From the NCBI RefSeq assembly GCF_007988965.1, contig NZ_BJVD01000003.1, positions 237,204-301,203 of the forward strand: a DNA stretch of 64,000 nucleotides, read 5' to 3'. Origin of the DNA: Rummeliibacillus stabekisii (lineage in GTDB: Bacteria; Bacillota; Bacilli; Bacillales_A; Planococcaceae). The position numbers and the translations under genes were made by a program. The notes under the pieces are model-generated. The model did no database searches and was not told the DNA's origin. It worked only from the letters and a program-made list of their open reading frames with translations. Of this stretch, positions 9,701 through 18,214 are shown piece after piece (position 1 is the first letter of the stretch; each line of letters opens with the position of its first letter).

Positions 9701-10160
9701 TACTTTGCTTTTCCACTACACCTTTTAATCCTCTAGGCTCTCGACTAAATGGAGAATAGTCTTTAGGCCTTACAGTAGATTGTTGTCTATCTTGCCAAGT
9801 TGAATGGATTTTCGTCTGCTGCCTTGGCTGTTCAAAGAGTCCAGACGTCTCTGCTGGAGGAATATTATAGTCCTCAGCTTCTTCCTCATTACTTTCTTTC
9901 ACATATTCATCTGAAACCATTGGAAAGTTAAATGACGGATGCGGTTCCTGAGATTGTTCTGTTTCTATCATTTCATCTCTATAAGCAGTATAGTCATATT
10001 CATTTTCATTATAGTAATCTTCAGAATTGTTTTCTTCAAATTGATCATATGATTGATAAGGTTGATCTTCTTCATATTCATTGTAGGTCTGATTTTTTCC
10101 TGGCGTTTCTTCTGCTTCGTCGCCTAGAATTCGAGTTACGATTTTTTTAAACCAACTCAT
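6702..10160 (-). CDS. sftA: Septum-associated DNA translocase SftA (FtsK/SpoIIIE family)
   Basis: Soluble FtsK-type ATPase that clears chromosomes from the closing septum. It has no N-terminal membrane helices, which separates it from SpoIIIE. The order is a basic/acidic low-complexity linker of about 670 residues, then the FtsK alpha/beta motor (Walker A GATGSGKSV, Walker B VIDELADLM, QRPSVDVITG), then a C-terminal winged-helix gamma domain. At 1152 residues it exceeds B. subtilis SftA (about 950); the extra length is linker, including six tandem copies of a hexapeptide (8836-8960) and two copies of a PFNVVMLKTDK motif. The ATG at 10160 is used; a GTG four codons earlier is possible. Upstream of murC, as in Bacillus. 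Confidence 0.92.
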   Translation of the reverse strand: MSWFKKIVTRILGDEAEETPGKNQTYNEYEEDQPYQSYDQFEENNSEDYYNENEYDYTAYRDEMIETEQSQEPHPSFNFPMVSDEYVKESNEEEAEDYNIPPAETSGLFEQPRQQTKIHSTWQDRQQSTVRPKDYSPFSREPRGLKGVVEKQSRETYNPFRSSNAKPIKPAHEPYKQEMKYEKKAFKQETKYEKKAIYPSQEKEINKDREKEKADAKQVDYPVKKKFVPTDVPSPVYGFKRPKPPKDIHKLIDEKEKKAKEPLPKTTEALIDSHMNKQKSIENETTKADLPASGSKIKPELPKNLDKGIEEQVGQVPNNTSQHIVEEKTKIQQSPTLEKLPAKSESEHMVVETNRSGKEDHKHEDECNEIVQGPVHEEKAQVIETNVEIAADVIEVQELEELEEQEVIEEQEVIEEQEVIEEQEAIEEQEVIEEQEAIEEQEATAELEELEVTEIPEEIVQNKNSGSKIPFNVVMLKTDKKKLDPFSNIDISWSGKKLPINQPVLEEITNPVNDETVQEIETLNREEATEANSVTVEEHELLEVQKAELETVQAFEGEIPENDEDEIPNAIEHSGSRVPFNVVMLKTDKEKLNPYSNIETPLRNKTSFSTPSKQEAVQPKEVPAASMPKQSEIEEEIQEEIIEKSQEVLQESFPAQIDTETASIEDKKEKVEYKPSTVNEHLDEAIAYLKPPEEQTEDFGWMDAQGEKLIEALSYFQIDGEIVQIVQGPAVTQFEITVGHGVKVSKIRNLADDLKLALAARDIRIQAPIPGKSSIGIEIPNRASRAVRLTEVVKHSSFINSDSPLEAALGLDLTGEPMTIDLRKMPHGMIAGATGSGKSVCINSLLVSLLLKASPQDVKLMLIDPKMVELAPFNHIPHLVSPVITDVKAATAALKWAVEEMERRYQLFAHAGARDITRYNKMVEAERKFSLKMPYLVIVIDELADLMMMSPQEVEESICRIAQKARACGIHLVLATQRPSVDVITGLIKSNIPTRIAFSVSSHVDSRTILDSQGAERLLGRGDMLYLGNGMSAPVRVQGTFVTDDEIEEVTSYVRSLGEPDYLFQQEELLKKVDSIEEQDELFEEACRFICREGTVSVSSLQRKYRIGYNRAARLVDMMEAQGFISESKGTKPRDVFLTEQDLENIFNGSHV
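8836..8960 (-). repeat. 18-bp in-frame tandem repeat within sftA
   Basis: About six and a half copies of an 18-base unit encode (V/A)IEEQE. Copies differ at only one or two positions, mainly a T/C change that gives Val or Ala. This is an acidic variable-number repeat inside the linker, not a CRISPR. Confidence 0.85.
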
Positions 10161-10194
10161 TATATGCACCACTCTTTTCTAAATCATTGACTAC

Positions 10195-10224
10195 ATTTTA
10201 GCAGTAACAAATAGCTTCATGCAA
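10195..10224 (-). promoter_or_regulatory. Candidate sftA promoter
   Basis: -35 TTGCAT (10219-10224), an 18-base spacer and -10 TAAAAT (10195-10200), 35 bases upstream of the sftA ATG. The remainder of the gene-free stretch 10161-10494 contains only the ytpR terminator. Confidence 0.4.
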
Positions 10225-10391
10225 CGCGTTTGAGACGAATCTGTCACAACTCCCTATTTTTTCACGTAGAATTTGGTGATTCGAAAAAAATCGCGGGGAT
10301 ATTTTACTAGGGTTACTTGTTCATTTTTAGGTCAATCCAACACCCAGAGCCTAGGACAGTAGATTTCCTTAACGATGATCTCTTTGAAAAA

Positions 10392-10421
10392 AACCGCCTC
10401 CAAATTGAATTGGAGACGGTT
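10392..10421 (-). terminator. Terminator downstream of ytpR
   Basis: Stem AACCG-CTCCAA / TTGGAG-CGGTT with a six-base loop and a T-run on the leftward-transcribed strand, ending the ytpP-ytpQ-ytpR direction. Confidence 0.75.
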
Positions 10422-10494
10422 GTATATATTTTAATTCAAGCTCTATTTAAATACCCTACTTTAAACAACCAATAAGGCTATAATGGCGGGATAA

Positions 10495-11103
10495 CTATAC
10501 TTCAAATGCTGCTCCCACTTTTGCATCTTCCTCAAGTACCATAATTCCTTTAACTTGAGGAGCATTAGGGATAGCTAATTCACGTGCTGAGCAAAGCATG
10601 CCGTATGAATCTACTCCTCGTAACGCTGAAGCTTTGATAAGCATTCCTGAAGGCATAACTGCTCCTACTTTTGCTACTACAACGCGCTGCCCCTCCGCAA
10701 CATTTGGTGCTCCGCATACAATTTGTAGGGGTTCATCTTCGCCAACATCTACCTTGCAAATATGTAATTTGTCTGCATTTGGATGTTCAGATACTTCTTT
10801 CACATGGCCAACAACAAATTTAGGAGACAGATCAACATCAAAGTCTAAATGAGCATCATTTTTATTGACGGCATCTTTCAATTCAGAGATCAGTTCCTCT
10901 GTAATGGATACATTCCCTGCTTCTTCAATTTTCAAATAGTTGCTTGCATTGAATAGATTAAAGCCTTTGACTTCACCTGTTGCCTTTTCTTTTAAAAATA
11001 CTAGGTCGTTATGTTTTTCGATTTCTGTTTTTACAATAGGTTCACTTGAAAGCTGAACGAGTAAAACATCCCCTACAAATTCTTTGTTGTATGATACGAT
11101 CAT
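10495..11103 (-). CDS. ytpR: YtpR-type tRNA-binding domain protein
   Basis: Free-standing OB-fold tRNA-binding protein related to the N-terminal domain of PheT. Residues about 95-200 are the EMAP/Arc1p-like OB-fold with VGHVKEVSEHPNADKLHIC and IVCGAPNV motifs; the first 90 residues are the accompanying DUF4479-type domain. The RNA target is not known. The ATG at 11103 overlaps the ytpQ stop codon (ATGA), so translation is coupled. Order ytpP-ytpQ-ytpR is as in Bacillus. Confidence 0.85.
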   Translation of the reverse strand: MIVSYNKEFVGDVLLVQLSSEPIVKTEIEKHNDLVFLKEKATGEVKGFNLFNASNYLKIEEAGNVSITEELISELKDAVNKNDAHLDFDVDLSPKFVVGHVKEVSEHPNADKLHICKVDVGEDEPLQIVCGAPNVAEGQRVVVAKVGAVMPSGMLIKASALRGVDSYGMLCSARELAIPNAPQVKGIMVLEEDAKVGAAFEV

Positions 11104-11951
11104 GATTCTCCTTGCTCCTTCTTCACTCTATTTTTAGCCAATATAAATATCGGTTCTAGTTTGCCATCTTCGTATATGAAGGACAATGAGGTAATAGGCA
11201 CAGCCCCAACCGTAAAGAAATGCATGGTCATTTGTGCAAGCACATCATATCCAGTATTATTTCTTATATCTCCTATAATGAGAACATCTTGATGAGGGAC
11301 GGACACCGTCATATCCCCTTCTACTTGGCTTTGCATTTCCTTTAAGAAAGCGTCATTTAAAATTCGGCTTGCATCATAGCCATCATTTTCATTCAAAAAG
11401 TAAAAGATATTGCCGCCTACCTCATCTTTTTTTACATGAGTAGGAAGTTTACGAACTTGAAAACGTGCAGATTCTTTTACTCTTTCAGCAGGCACACCTA
11501 ATTGACTGAGCATTGACTCATCTATAAGCCTATATGTAGTGCCTAAATCAAGTGCATAGTAGATAACCGTTTCAGCTGTATGTTCTGAGGTGAGAAACGG
11601 TTGTCCTTCTTTAGACTTCTTAGGAAAAGAACCAGAACGAATGACTGGATAGACATTCGAGAGATCTTTGAATCCCTGCTCTTTTTCTGCTTTCAATGCC
11701 TCGAATGTCTGTTCAATGGTATAGACAACTTCATCAATCGCTTTATCTTTGCGCTCATCGTATTTAGTTAGCACATCACCAAGAGAAAGATCCATCCCCT
11801 TGCCAGTTGAACGTTGGTCTATTCGCAATTTGTTGTTCTTATTTTCTAGTTTCCATTCATAGTGAGTTTCCCCTAGACGGTCTTTTAAAATAGCTACTAA
11901 TTCTTTCGCTTTAATCGTACTCACTCCTTTTGGAAAATTACTGTTTATCAA
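11100..11951 (-). CDS. ytpQ: DUF1444 family protein YtpQ
   Basis: Conserved protein of unknown function (UPF0354/DUF1444) between ytpP and ytpR; it has no membrane segment. The boundary given is the longest canonical frame (TTG at 11951). However, AAAGGAGTGA sits at 11921-11930 inside that frame, exactly eight bases before an ATT codon at 11915, and the B. subtilis protein appears to begin at that point (alignment from memory). A GTG at 11924 overlaps the Shine-Dalgarno sequence and is unlikely. The true start may therefore be a rare ATT. Confidence 0.8.
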   Translation of the reverse strand: MINSNFPKGVSTIKAKELVAILKDRLGETHYEWKLENKNNKLRIDQRSTGKGMDLSLGDVLTKYDERKDKAIDEVVYTIEQTFEALKAEKEQGFKDLSNVYPVIRSGSFPKKSKEGQPFLTSEHTAETVIYYALDLGTTYRLIDESMLSQLGVPAERVKESARFQVRKLPTHVKKDEVGGNIFYFLNENDGYDASRILNDAFLKEMQSQVEGDMTVSVPHQDVLIIGDIRNNTGYDVLAQMTMHFFTVGAVPITSLSFIYEDGKLEPIFILAKNRVKKEQGES

Positions 11952-11984
11952 AAGTCCAGATAGCTCACTGTCCCTCTGCGAATT

Positions 11985-12296
11985 TTATTGTGCTTGCAGG
12001 AATTTTTCGATTTCCTCTTGAGTTTTGCGGTCCTTTGAAACAAAACGGCCAGTTTCTTCCCCATTAGAATAAGCGATAAAACTTGGGATGCCGTATACAT
12101 TCAATTCCACACATAAATCAATAAAGTCATCACGGTTGATTGAAACAAATGTGAATTCGCTAAATTTCTTTTCAACCTCTGGCATAAATGGGTCAATAAA
12201 GCGGCAGTCCGGACACCAGCCAGCAGTAAATAAGAAGACATGCTTCCCTTGTCCTTTTAATTCATGAAATTGTTCGACAGATTGTAGTGTTTCCAT
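11985..12296 (-). CDS. ytpP: Thioredoxin-like protein YtpP
   Basis: 103-residue thioredoxin-fold protein with redox motif WCPDC (about residues 27-31) and the cis-proline segment YGIPSF. It probably acts as a cytoplasmic disulfide reductase or bacilliredoxin-like protein; the substrate is unknown. It precedes ytpQ-ytpR in the conserved order with a 33-base gap and likely shares their transcript. Confidence 0.85.
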   Translation of the reverse strand: METLQSVEQFHELKGQGKHVFLFTAGWCPDCRFIDPFMPEVEKKFSEFTFVSINRDDFIDLCVELNVYGIPSFIAYSNGEETGRFVSKDRKTQEEIEKFLQAQ

Positions 12297-12308
12297 TTAA
12301 TCGTTACC

Positions 12309-12830
12309 TCACTTATTTTTTATTTGTACAGAATGGGCAATTTCCATTAGCTCAGGAATCGTATGGTCAATATTTTGTTGGCCTGATACGCCAGTAATTT
12401 TGACTCCGCCAGTACCTGCGACTACCCGATAATTGTGATTATCGTCCACTAATACACTTGCAAAGCCAAATTGACCGTCTTTCTCATAAGTCTGTTCCTT
12501 TACAATGGCATCCTTTTCCTTTTGTTGTATAGCCTTGTAAAACTGCTTGCTTTGCTTTGGCTCATGCGGGTTAATGAATAATGAAAAAGTTTCATCACCT
12601 TTTTTAAGAAGTATATTTGTTTCATCCGAAGATGATTTAATCGTAAAGTCCTTTGGCAAATAAAATTGCAGATGTTCTGTTGAGGCAGTACTTGTCTTTG
12701 GTTTTTGCTCAAAAACTTGGTCTGCACTTTCAAAGCCTTTTGAAATTTTTGTATCCACATTATTGCTACATGCTGCTACAGTGAATACAAATGCACTGCA
12801 AATCATTAGTCTTGTACATTGACGGAACAT
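12309..12830 (-). CDS. Putative lipoprotein of unknown function
   Basis: The N-terminus is a lipoprotein signal: MFRQCTRLM, a hydrophobic core and the lipobox VAAC, so the mature protein would be anchored outside the membrane at the cysteine near residue 21. The remaining 150 residues are a small soluble domain without motifs I recognise. The ATG at 12830 is favoured because GGAGG lies seven bases upstream; two in-frame upstream starts lack such a site. It is followed by ytpP after 12 bases and may be in its operon. Confidence 0.75.
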   Translation of the reverse strand: MFRQCTRLMICSAFVFTVAACSNNVDTKISKGFESADQVFEQKPKTSTASTEHLQFYLPKDFTIKSSSDETNILLKKGDETFSLFINPHEPKQSKQFYKAIQQKEKDAIVKEQTYEKDGQFGFASVLVDDNHNYRVVAGTGGVKITGVSGQQNIDHTIPELMEIAHSVQIKNK

Positions 12831-12910
12831 GTCCATTCCTCCATTCGTACTTTTACTAATTTCATTGTAGAATGCCCGATAGGTCAATGCAACTATCATG
12901 TTTTTTCATG

Positions 12911-13441
12911 CTATTTCGAGTTTTTTTGATAGAAAAAGTATTGACCAACTAGCTCTTGAAGAATATGTTCGAACATCTCTTTGCGGTCAATCAATCCATC
13001 TGTAAAAACGCCAATCGCACCGGCAGTTTGCCTAGTATCCAGCTGTTTTGTGTATTCGTCCATTATTGGGCCAAGCTCTTGTGTGCCAGTCAGTTTGCTG
13101 GCAATTTCTTGCGGTAAAGGAATTTGAGCTCCTGCAGCAGTTAACACCTTGCCATTCGGCAAAGCTAAGGCTCCCCAATTGCATAGGTACATGATATCTT
13201 CTATTATCGTAACGCCGCCTTCTAAACCGAAGGCTAGATCTGCATTTGACTCTGCCAACATTTTTTTCGCACGGTTGATAGCGCCCCTCCTTGTCTCTTC
13301 AGTTGACATAGGCTGAGGAGAAACATCAGAAGAAACCGATAAATGTTCGAACGTTAATATATCATGAAAATGCTTTGTCACCACTGAAATTACCGCTGAT
13401 ACTTTTGCTTTATTTGTTGTACCAATTCCTACTTTCATCAT
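12911..13441 (-). CDS. DUF84 family inosine/xanthosine triphosphatase-like protein
   Basis: Member of the YjjX/DUF84 group of house-cleaning NTPases, which hydrolyse non-canonical purine triphosphates such as ITP and XTP. The N-terminal VGIGTTNKAKVSAV motif and the acidic GLEGGV segment fit. At 176 residues the length is normal. ATG 13441 has AGGAAG at suitable spacing; ATG 13438 is adjacent. It sits between ytoP and the lipoprotein gene, all in the same direction. Confidence 0.75.
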   Translation of the reverse strand: MMKVGIGTTNKAKVSAVISVVTKHFHDILTFEHLSVSSDVSPQPMSTEETRRGAINRAKKMLAESNADLAFGLEGGVTIIEDIMYLCNWGALALPNGKVLTAAGAQIPLPQEIASKLTGTQELGPIMDEYTKQLDTRQTAGAIGVFTDGLIDRKEMFEHILQELVGQYFFYQKNSK

Positions 13442-13462
13442 AAACACTTCCTCGCAATAAGT

Positions 13463-13498
13463 TAAGGGGAGATCCCCTTATTAGGAAATCTCCCCTTA
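13463..13498. repeat. 11-bp perfect inverted repeat between ytoP and the DUF84 gene
   Basis: Arms TAAGGGGAGAT (13463-13473) and ATCTCCCCTTA (13488-13498) with a 14-base loop. The loop-side CCCC can pair instead with the first GGGG, forming a smaller alternative hairpin. No T-run follows on either strand, so it is not a standard terminator. Confidence 0.55.
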
Positions 13499-13555
13499 CT
13501 ATATCAAATAGGCATGAATAGTTTCCACAATCCAAGCACTGGTATATATCTATGA

Positions 13556-14626
13556 CTACTGCTGACGGATTGATTCTAGTGTAGAACGGTCCGCATTTTT
13601 TACTAATTGAACGAGCAATTCTTTTGCTGCATCAATATCATCTGTATGCACAATAGAAGCATGCGTATGAATGTAGCGTGAGCAAACGCCAATTACTGCA
13701 CTAGGTATACCATCATTTGAAGTGTGGACTACACCTGCATCCGTGCCGCCTTGTGAAACGAAATATTGATAAGGAATGTTATTGGATTCTGCTGTATCAA
13801 GAACATACTCTCGCATGCCCTTATGCGTAACCATCGTTCTGTCCAATATGCGAAGCAATGTTCCCTTACCTAGTTGGCCAAATTGCGTTTTATCACCTGT
13901 TGCATCATTTGCAGGGCTTGCATCTAATGCAAAGAATAAATCAGGTTTAATCATATTAGCCGCGACTTTTGCACCTCGCAGGCCGACCTCTTCCATTACA
14001 TTTGCGCCTGAATAAAGCATATTCGGCAATACTTCATCTTTTAATTCTTTTAATAATTCAATGGAAAGACCGCAGCCATAGCGATTGTCCCAAGCCTTGG
14101 CCATAATCTTTTTCGGATTGACCATAGGTGTGAATGGGCAGATTGGAAGAATTGGTTGACCTGGACGGACACCCGCCCTTTCAGCTTCTTCTTTGTTGTC
14201 AGCACCGATATCTATCAGCATATTGCTAATCTCCATTGGTTTCTCTCGCATTTCTGGTGTTAATAGGTGGGGCGGTACTGAAGCAATCACACCTGGGATC
14301 TTGCTGTCTTTCGTATAAAGCTCCACACGTTGTGCGAGCATAACTTGGTTCCACCAGCCGCCAAGTGTTTGGAAGCGAATCATGCCATTATCCGTAATGC
14401 CTGTCACCATGAATCCTACTTCATCCATATGTCCAGCTACAAGAATGCGTGGACCATTTTCGTCACCTTTTTTTAGTCCAAATATGCCACCTAAGTTATC
14501 TTGTACAATTTCATCCGCGTATTTAGATAATTCTGCTCGCATGTATGCACGTACAGCATGTTCATTGCCTGGAGCTCCTGGCAATTCAGTAAGTGTCTTA
14601 AACATCTCTAATGTATCTTGTTTCAC
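13556..14626 (-). CDS. ytoP: M42 family metallo-aminopeptidase
   Basis: Cytoplasmic dinuclear-metal aminopeptidase of the glutamyl/deblocking aminopeptidase family. Metal and catalytic residues are visible in AGHMDEVGF (His, Asp), VMEEVGLRG (Glu pair), [10 protein letters not shown] (Asp) and [13 protein letters not shown] (His). At 356 residues it matches YtoP. GTG 14626 is chosen because GGGAGG lies seven bases upstream and family alignment begins there; the longer frame would add an unsupported 20-residue leader. Divergent from ytzB as in Bacillus. Confidence 0.9.
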   Translation of the reverse strand: MKQDTLEMFKTLTELPGAPGNEHAVRAYMRAELSKYADEIVQDNLGGIFGLKKGDENGPRILVAGHMDEVGFMVTGITDNGMIRFQTLGGWWNQVMLAQRVELYTKDSKIPGVIASVPPHLLTPEMREKPMEISNMLIDIGADNKEEAERAGVRPGQPILPICPFTPMVNPKKIMAKAWDNRYGCGLSIELLKELKDEVLPNMLYSGANVMEEVGLRGAKVAANMIKPDLFFALDASPANDATGDKTQFGQLGKGTLLRILDRTMVTHKGMREYVLDTAESNNIPYQYFVSQGGTDAGVVHTSNDGIPSAVIGVCSRYIHTHASIVHTDDIDAAKELLVQLVKNADRSTLESIRQQ

Positions 14627-14795
14627 AGTGAAGCCTCCCTTTATACAGTCTCTTTTATTGTAGACAAAATAGTAGGAAAATTCCACTTCTATATTTCGAA
14701 TTGCGAAGTTTTATGACCACCTATCCTATTACCCTCTGAATGTTCATTTCAATCTATTTGTGATACACTGTATATATGAAAAGGGGGCATTTATA

Positions 14796-15110
14796 ATGAA
14801 ATTAGGAGACTTCTTATTAGGCGTTGCAACTGGTATTTCAGCTGCTTATGTAGTAAAACGGGTCGGCGAAAAAGTAAGTCCGTACGAAAATGCAGACCAT
14901 GTTCTCAACAATATAAAAGAAGCTTTTAAAGAACAAGGTCCTATTGATGGTTCATGGATTTATATGCAACCAGAAACAGTTTACAAAGAAAACATTGAAA
15001 TTCCTGTATACAAAGGCGGTATTTCTCGTGTGCAAGAAGGAGAAACCGTGAACTTTGAATTCTCAGCAGATGCAAGAACAGGTTCAGTAGTCGATTTAGT
15101 AAAAGTATAA
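14796..15110 (+). CDS. ytzB: YtzB-like small protein (PepSY-related)
   Basis: 104-residue protein with an N-terminal hydrophobic stretch (GDFLLGVATGISAAYVV) and a C-terminal beta domain resembling a single PepSY/YPEB unit. This matches the gene opposite ytoP in Bacillus. The biochemical role is unknown. ATG 14796 follows AAGGGGGC. An extended -10 (TGATACACT, ending at 14769) may be its promoter. It ends at a strong hairpin. Confidence 0.7.
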   Translation: MKLGDFLLGVATGISAAYVVKRVGEKVSPYENADHVLNNIKEAFKEQGPIDGSWIYMQPETVYKENIEIPVYKGGISRVQEGETVNFEFSADARTGSVVDLVKV

Positions 15111-15124
15111 TTTATTAATCTATT

Positions 15125-15157
15125 CCCCCATCTTACAAATAAGATGAGGGATTTTTT
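15125..15157. terminator. Terminator between ytzB and ytnP
   Basis: Stem CCC-CATCTT / AAGATG-GGG with a six-base loop, followed by six T on the + strand. Confidence 0.7.
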
Positions 15158-15158
15158 G

Positions 15159-16022
15159 TTATGCTGTTGTATGTGTCTCTCTCGTACGCGGCAATTCTGC
15201 AATAATCTCTTTTCCAGATTGATTCCATTTGATTAATCGTTTATGGGCATCGTGATAGAAACTTACCCAATAGCCGTTCTTTAGTATTTCGTCTACCAGT
15301 TTTTCTTTTGCAAAGACAGATGTCATTGGATAATCATCATACGCGAGTACCCATAGCGGATTTTGATGCGCATGTGTCGGCATTATGTCCGCCATATGGA
15401 TGATTGTTTCTCCTGCTTGTGTTAGCCGGATAATAGCATGTCCCTCACTATGACCACCTGTATGGAACATTGTAATGCCAGGCATTACTTCCAATTCTTC
15501 CTCAAATGTTTGAACTTGTCCTATAATTGGCTTCCAATTTTCTTCCCAATACGTATTGGCTGAACGAATATTCGGTTCTCTCATCTCATCCCACTCAATT
15601 TGTGAGGCCATAATTTTAGCATGAGGGAACGTAGACACCAATTCATCATTTTGCCACTTGGTCAATCCACATGCATGATCAAAGTGCAAATGAGTCATGA
15701 GCACAATATCAATATCTTCTGTTGTAAGTCCTAACTCTTTTAAACTATCATCGATTTTCGATTGCTCTTCCACACCATAATTGCGCAGCTGCTTCTCTGT
15801 AAATTTTCCATTGCCCACACCTGCATCAATCAATAAATTTTTCCCTTTATACTGAATCAAAATCGGGTCTGTTCGAAGTTCAATTTGATTTTTTTCATTG
15901 CTAGGATATTTTCTTGACCATAAAGGCTTTGGCACAACGCCAAACATCGCGCCGCCATCTAAATAGGTTACTCCCCCATTTAACCACGTTAACGTCATAT
16001 CATGAAATTGAAATGTATCCAT
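15159..16022 (-). CDS. ytnP: Metallo-beta-lactamase-fold hydrolase (YtnP lactonase-like)
   Basis: Metallo-beta-lactamase superfamily protein with the zinc motif HLHFDH and further ligands in GHSEGHAI and the [10 protein letters not shown] region. B. subtilis YtnP in the same chromosomal place degrades lactone signals such as those of streptomycetes and N-acyl homoserine lactones; that activity is inferred here. Length 287 residues, no signal peptide. ATG 16022 follows AAAGGGGG; the longer frame lacks a ribosome site. Confidence 0.8.
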   Translation of the reverse strand: MDTFQFHDMTLTWLNGGVTYLDGGAMFGVVPKPLWSRKYPSNEKNQIELRTDPILIQYKGKNLLIDAGVGNGKFTEKQLRNYGVEEQSKIDDSLKELGLTTEDIDIVLMTHLHFDHACGLTKWQNDELVSTFPHAKIMASQIEWDEMREPNIRSANTYWEENWKPIIGQVQTFEEELEVMPGITMFHTGGHSEGHAIIRLTQAGETIIHMADIMPTHAHQNPLWVLAYDDYPMTSVFAKEKLVDEILKNGYWVSFYHDAHKRLIKWNQSGKEIIAELPRTRETHTTA

Positions 16023-16255
16023 TGAAAATCCCCCTTTGTGTAATAAGACCACTGAAAAATCGGTTATGCTCATGAAGAAATCAATAATAATCTCTTATTT
16101 TTTCTTCTAGTAGTCTCAACTTAAGACAGCACCGATAGTAGCTACCGTTATAATTGTAACATAATTTAGAAAACTTAGAGTATATCTATTGCTTATGATA
16201 GGGGCCATTATTCTATTCTTTAGTAGAAAACGGTTTCCAATAAATTCTGCCTAAT

Positions 16256-16290
16256 AAAAAGCGCATGGCTTGATCTACCATGCGCTTTTT
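16256..16290 (-). terminator. trmB terminator
   Basis: Perfect 13-base arms (AAAAAGCGCATGG / CCATGCGCTTTTT) around a nine-base loop, directly after the trmB stop in its direction. Confidence 0.85.
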
Positions 16291-16324
16291 CTATTTCATA
16301 TTCGCGAAAGTTAAAATATATTAG

Positions 16325-16975
16325 CTATTTTTTAAGCTGATATTGAGCTTCAAGACGATAGATCGGTTGTCCCTTCGAAGAAAATTTCTCTTCATACTCA
16401 GTCATCACATTGTCTTCAGGCATTTCCACATGTAAGTCAAGTGAGACTTTATTTAGCAGCATGCCGTAATGAGACACGCTGACTAATGAATACTCAAACA
16501 ACCCTCTATTATCGGTTTTAAAGTGGATTTCTCCCTCATCAACTAAGATGGATTCATATATTTTCAAGAAGCTTTCGTGCGTTAGACGGCGTTTGGCATG
16601 TCTTGATTTAGGCCATGGATCCGAAAAGTTTAGATAAAGGCGATCTACATCGTTTTTAGTAAAGTATTTCTCTAAGTCAGCGCCATTAATAAGCAATAAA
16701 CGCACATTTTCTGGTGTACCCGCAGCGATCACCTTTTCAGCAGCTTTTACAATAACGCTATCAAATAATTCAATTCCCAAATAATTAATGTCTGGGTTTT
16801 GAAGTGCCATTCCGGTGATAAACTGACCTTTGCCGGATCCTACTTCAATATGAAGCGGATGGTCATTACCAAATAGTTTTTGCCAATTTCCTTTATATTC
16901 TTCTGGATTTGGTATAATGATTTCAGGGTGTGCTTTGATAAAATCTCCAGCCCACGGTTTATTACGAACTCTCAT
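16325..16975 (-). CDS. trmB: tRNA (guanine(46)-N7)-methyltransferase
   Basis: SAM-dependent Rossmann methyltransferase that makes m7G46 in the tRNA variable loop. The SAM-binding motif [10 protein letters not shown] and the family signature [17 protein letters not shown] are present. 216 residues, the usual length. ATG 16975 follows GAGGAA. Known as ytmQ in the equivalent B. subtilis position. Confidence 0.95.
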   Translation of the reverse strand: MRVRNKPWAGDFIKAHPEIIIPNPEEYKGNWQKLFGNDHPLHIEVGSGKGQFITGMALQNPDINYLGIELFDSVIVKAAEKVIAAGTPENVRLLLINGADLEKYFTKNDVDRLYLNFSDPWPKSRHAKRRLTHESFLKIYESILVDEGEIHFKTDNRGLFEYSLVSVSHYGMLLNKVSLDLHVEMPEDNVMTEYEEKFSSKGQPIYRLEAQYQLKK

Positions 16976-17108
16976 TATATTTCCTCATTTCTTTTATTCA
17001 TATAATCAACATTTAATTATTCAAGAAGTTATAGGTTGAGTCAAGGGCTTTACGGCCAAAAAGATGACAAAGATCAGTATTTTTTTCTTTTAATCTCTGC
17101 AAATCCTA

Positions 17109-18116
17109 CTAATATTGCGAAGCTGCATCTTCACCTGGGTCAATCTTATTGTACGAAGTAGTTAATACGTTTTGCAAAAGTGATTGCGCTGCTTTTAATT
17201 GCATTGCCTTCATAGGTGATGAATTTTTCTTCAAATAGCTAAACCAATCTGGATATGTTTTTTTATCGATATATTCGATACCAAAGCTCGTATTTGTATC
17301 ATTAATATAACCATTTCTAGATAGCACAATTTTTTTGATAGGCATCTCAATGCCATTTTCTCGAAAAATTTGCTTTACAATACTTTCTGTTCGATTTAAT
17401 CCAATTAGCGGACTTAAAATCTTTTTGTCAATCTTGCCAATTTTCTTCGTCCAAAAGCGGCTACCATCTGGAATAAAAGCTGCTTGGACCTCCTCTTCCA
17501 GGACTCCGATACAAAGACATTGTGTAGGAGTTAACAAGATAATACCCGCTTCTACAGGAGCCCGTTTGATTTGAAAAACAGGTCGATATAATAATAAATA
17601 GCTATCTGGCAAACGTTGTGTAAATGCACGCAGCAACGTATCTCGTGTGTATCTCGGGTTTAGATGTGATTCCTCTCGCAAAGTTGAGCTCGCCCATTTC
17701 ATTTGAAACTGAAACAACTGATCAATATACATACGTTTTAAATCATCCATTGTTTGCGGTGCGAAATAGAAAGACGGCTGAAATGTATATGCGTTTTCTT
17801 CTTCGTGCATATCTGGAGCCAACTCTCCATTTAATTCTTTTTCATTCTTTGTAAAAAAAGCTTCTGTACCATCTTCGATGTATTCATCATCCTGTGTTTT
17901 TTTACTTTTTCTACGGAAAAAACGTGGCAAAAAGCTCTTTTTTGGTTTTTCTTCTGCTTCTTCTACCTCAAGCTCACCATGAATGTTACCTGTCTCCCAA
18001 TCGCTTTTCATACGGATCCATTGTACCTTTTTAAGGCGGACAAATTGGGTTGTGTATCTCTTTAAGTCTTTTTCATATCTAGAAACATAATCTTGCAATT
18101 TTACTAGCTGTGCCAA
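17109..18116 (-). CDS. Unknown protein, possible NERD-like domain
   Basis: 335-residue soluble protein. A basic N-terminal helix (LAQLVKLQDYVSRYEKDLKR) is followed by a charged linker with RRKSKKT. The C-terminal half, with RAPVEAGIILLTPTQCLCIG and then SPLIGLNRTESIVKQIF, recalls nuclease-related NERD domains found in Bacillales proteins. I am not certain of that. The start is TTG 18116, with GGGAGGTG seven bases upstream. It lies upstream of trmB in the same direction. Confidence 0.6.
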   Translation of the reverse strand: MAQLVKLQDYVSRYEKDLKRYTTQFVRLKKVQWIRMKSDWETGNIHGELEVEEAEEKPKKSFLPRFFRRKSKKTQDDEYIEDGTEAFFTKNEKELNGELAPDMHEEENAYTFQPSFYFAPQTMDDLKRMYIDQLFQFQMKWASSTLREESHLNPRYTRDTLLRAFTQRLPDSYLLLYRPVFQIKRAPVEAGIILLTPTQCLCIGVLEEEVQAAFIPDGSRFWTKKIGKIDKKILSPLIGLNRTESIVKQIFRENGIEMPIKKIVLSRNGYINDTNTSFGIEYIDKKTYPDWFSYLKKNSSPMKAMQLKAAQSLLQNVLTTSYNKIDPGEDAASQY

Positions 18117-18214
18117 ATGAACACCTCCCATATGAAGTTTTCTTTTTATGTACCCCCCATAAAAATGGGGGTATCTCGCAAATTTATTTTACCATGTTTT
18201 TTATATACCCATTA

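Noticed and set aside
12500..12760. - strand frame of 86 residues inside the lipoprotein gene
   Set aside because: An alternate frame of the lipoprotein gene on the same strand; it is highly basic and has no ribosome site.
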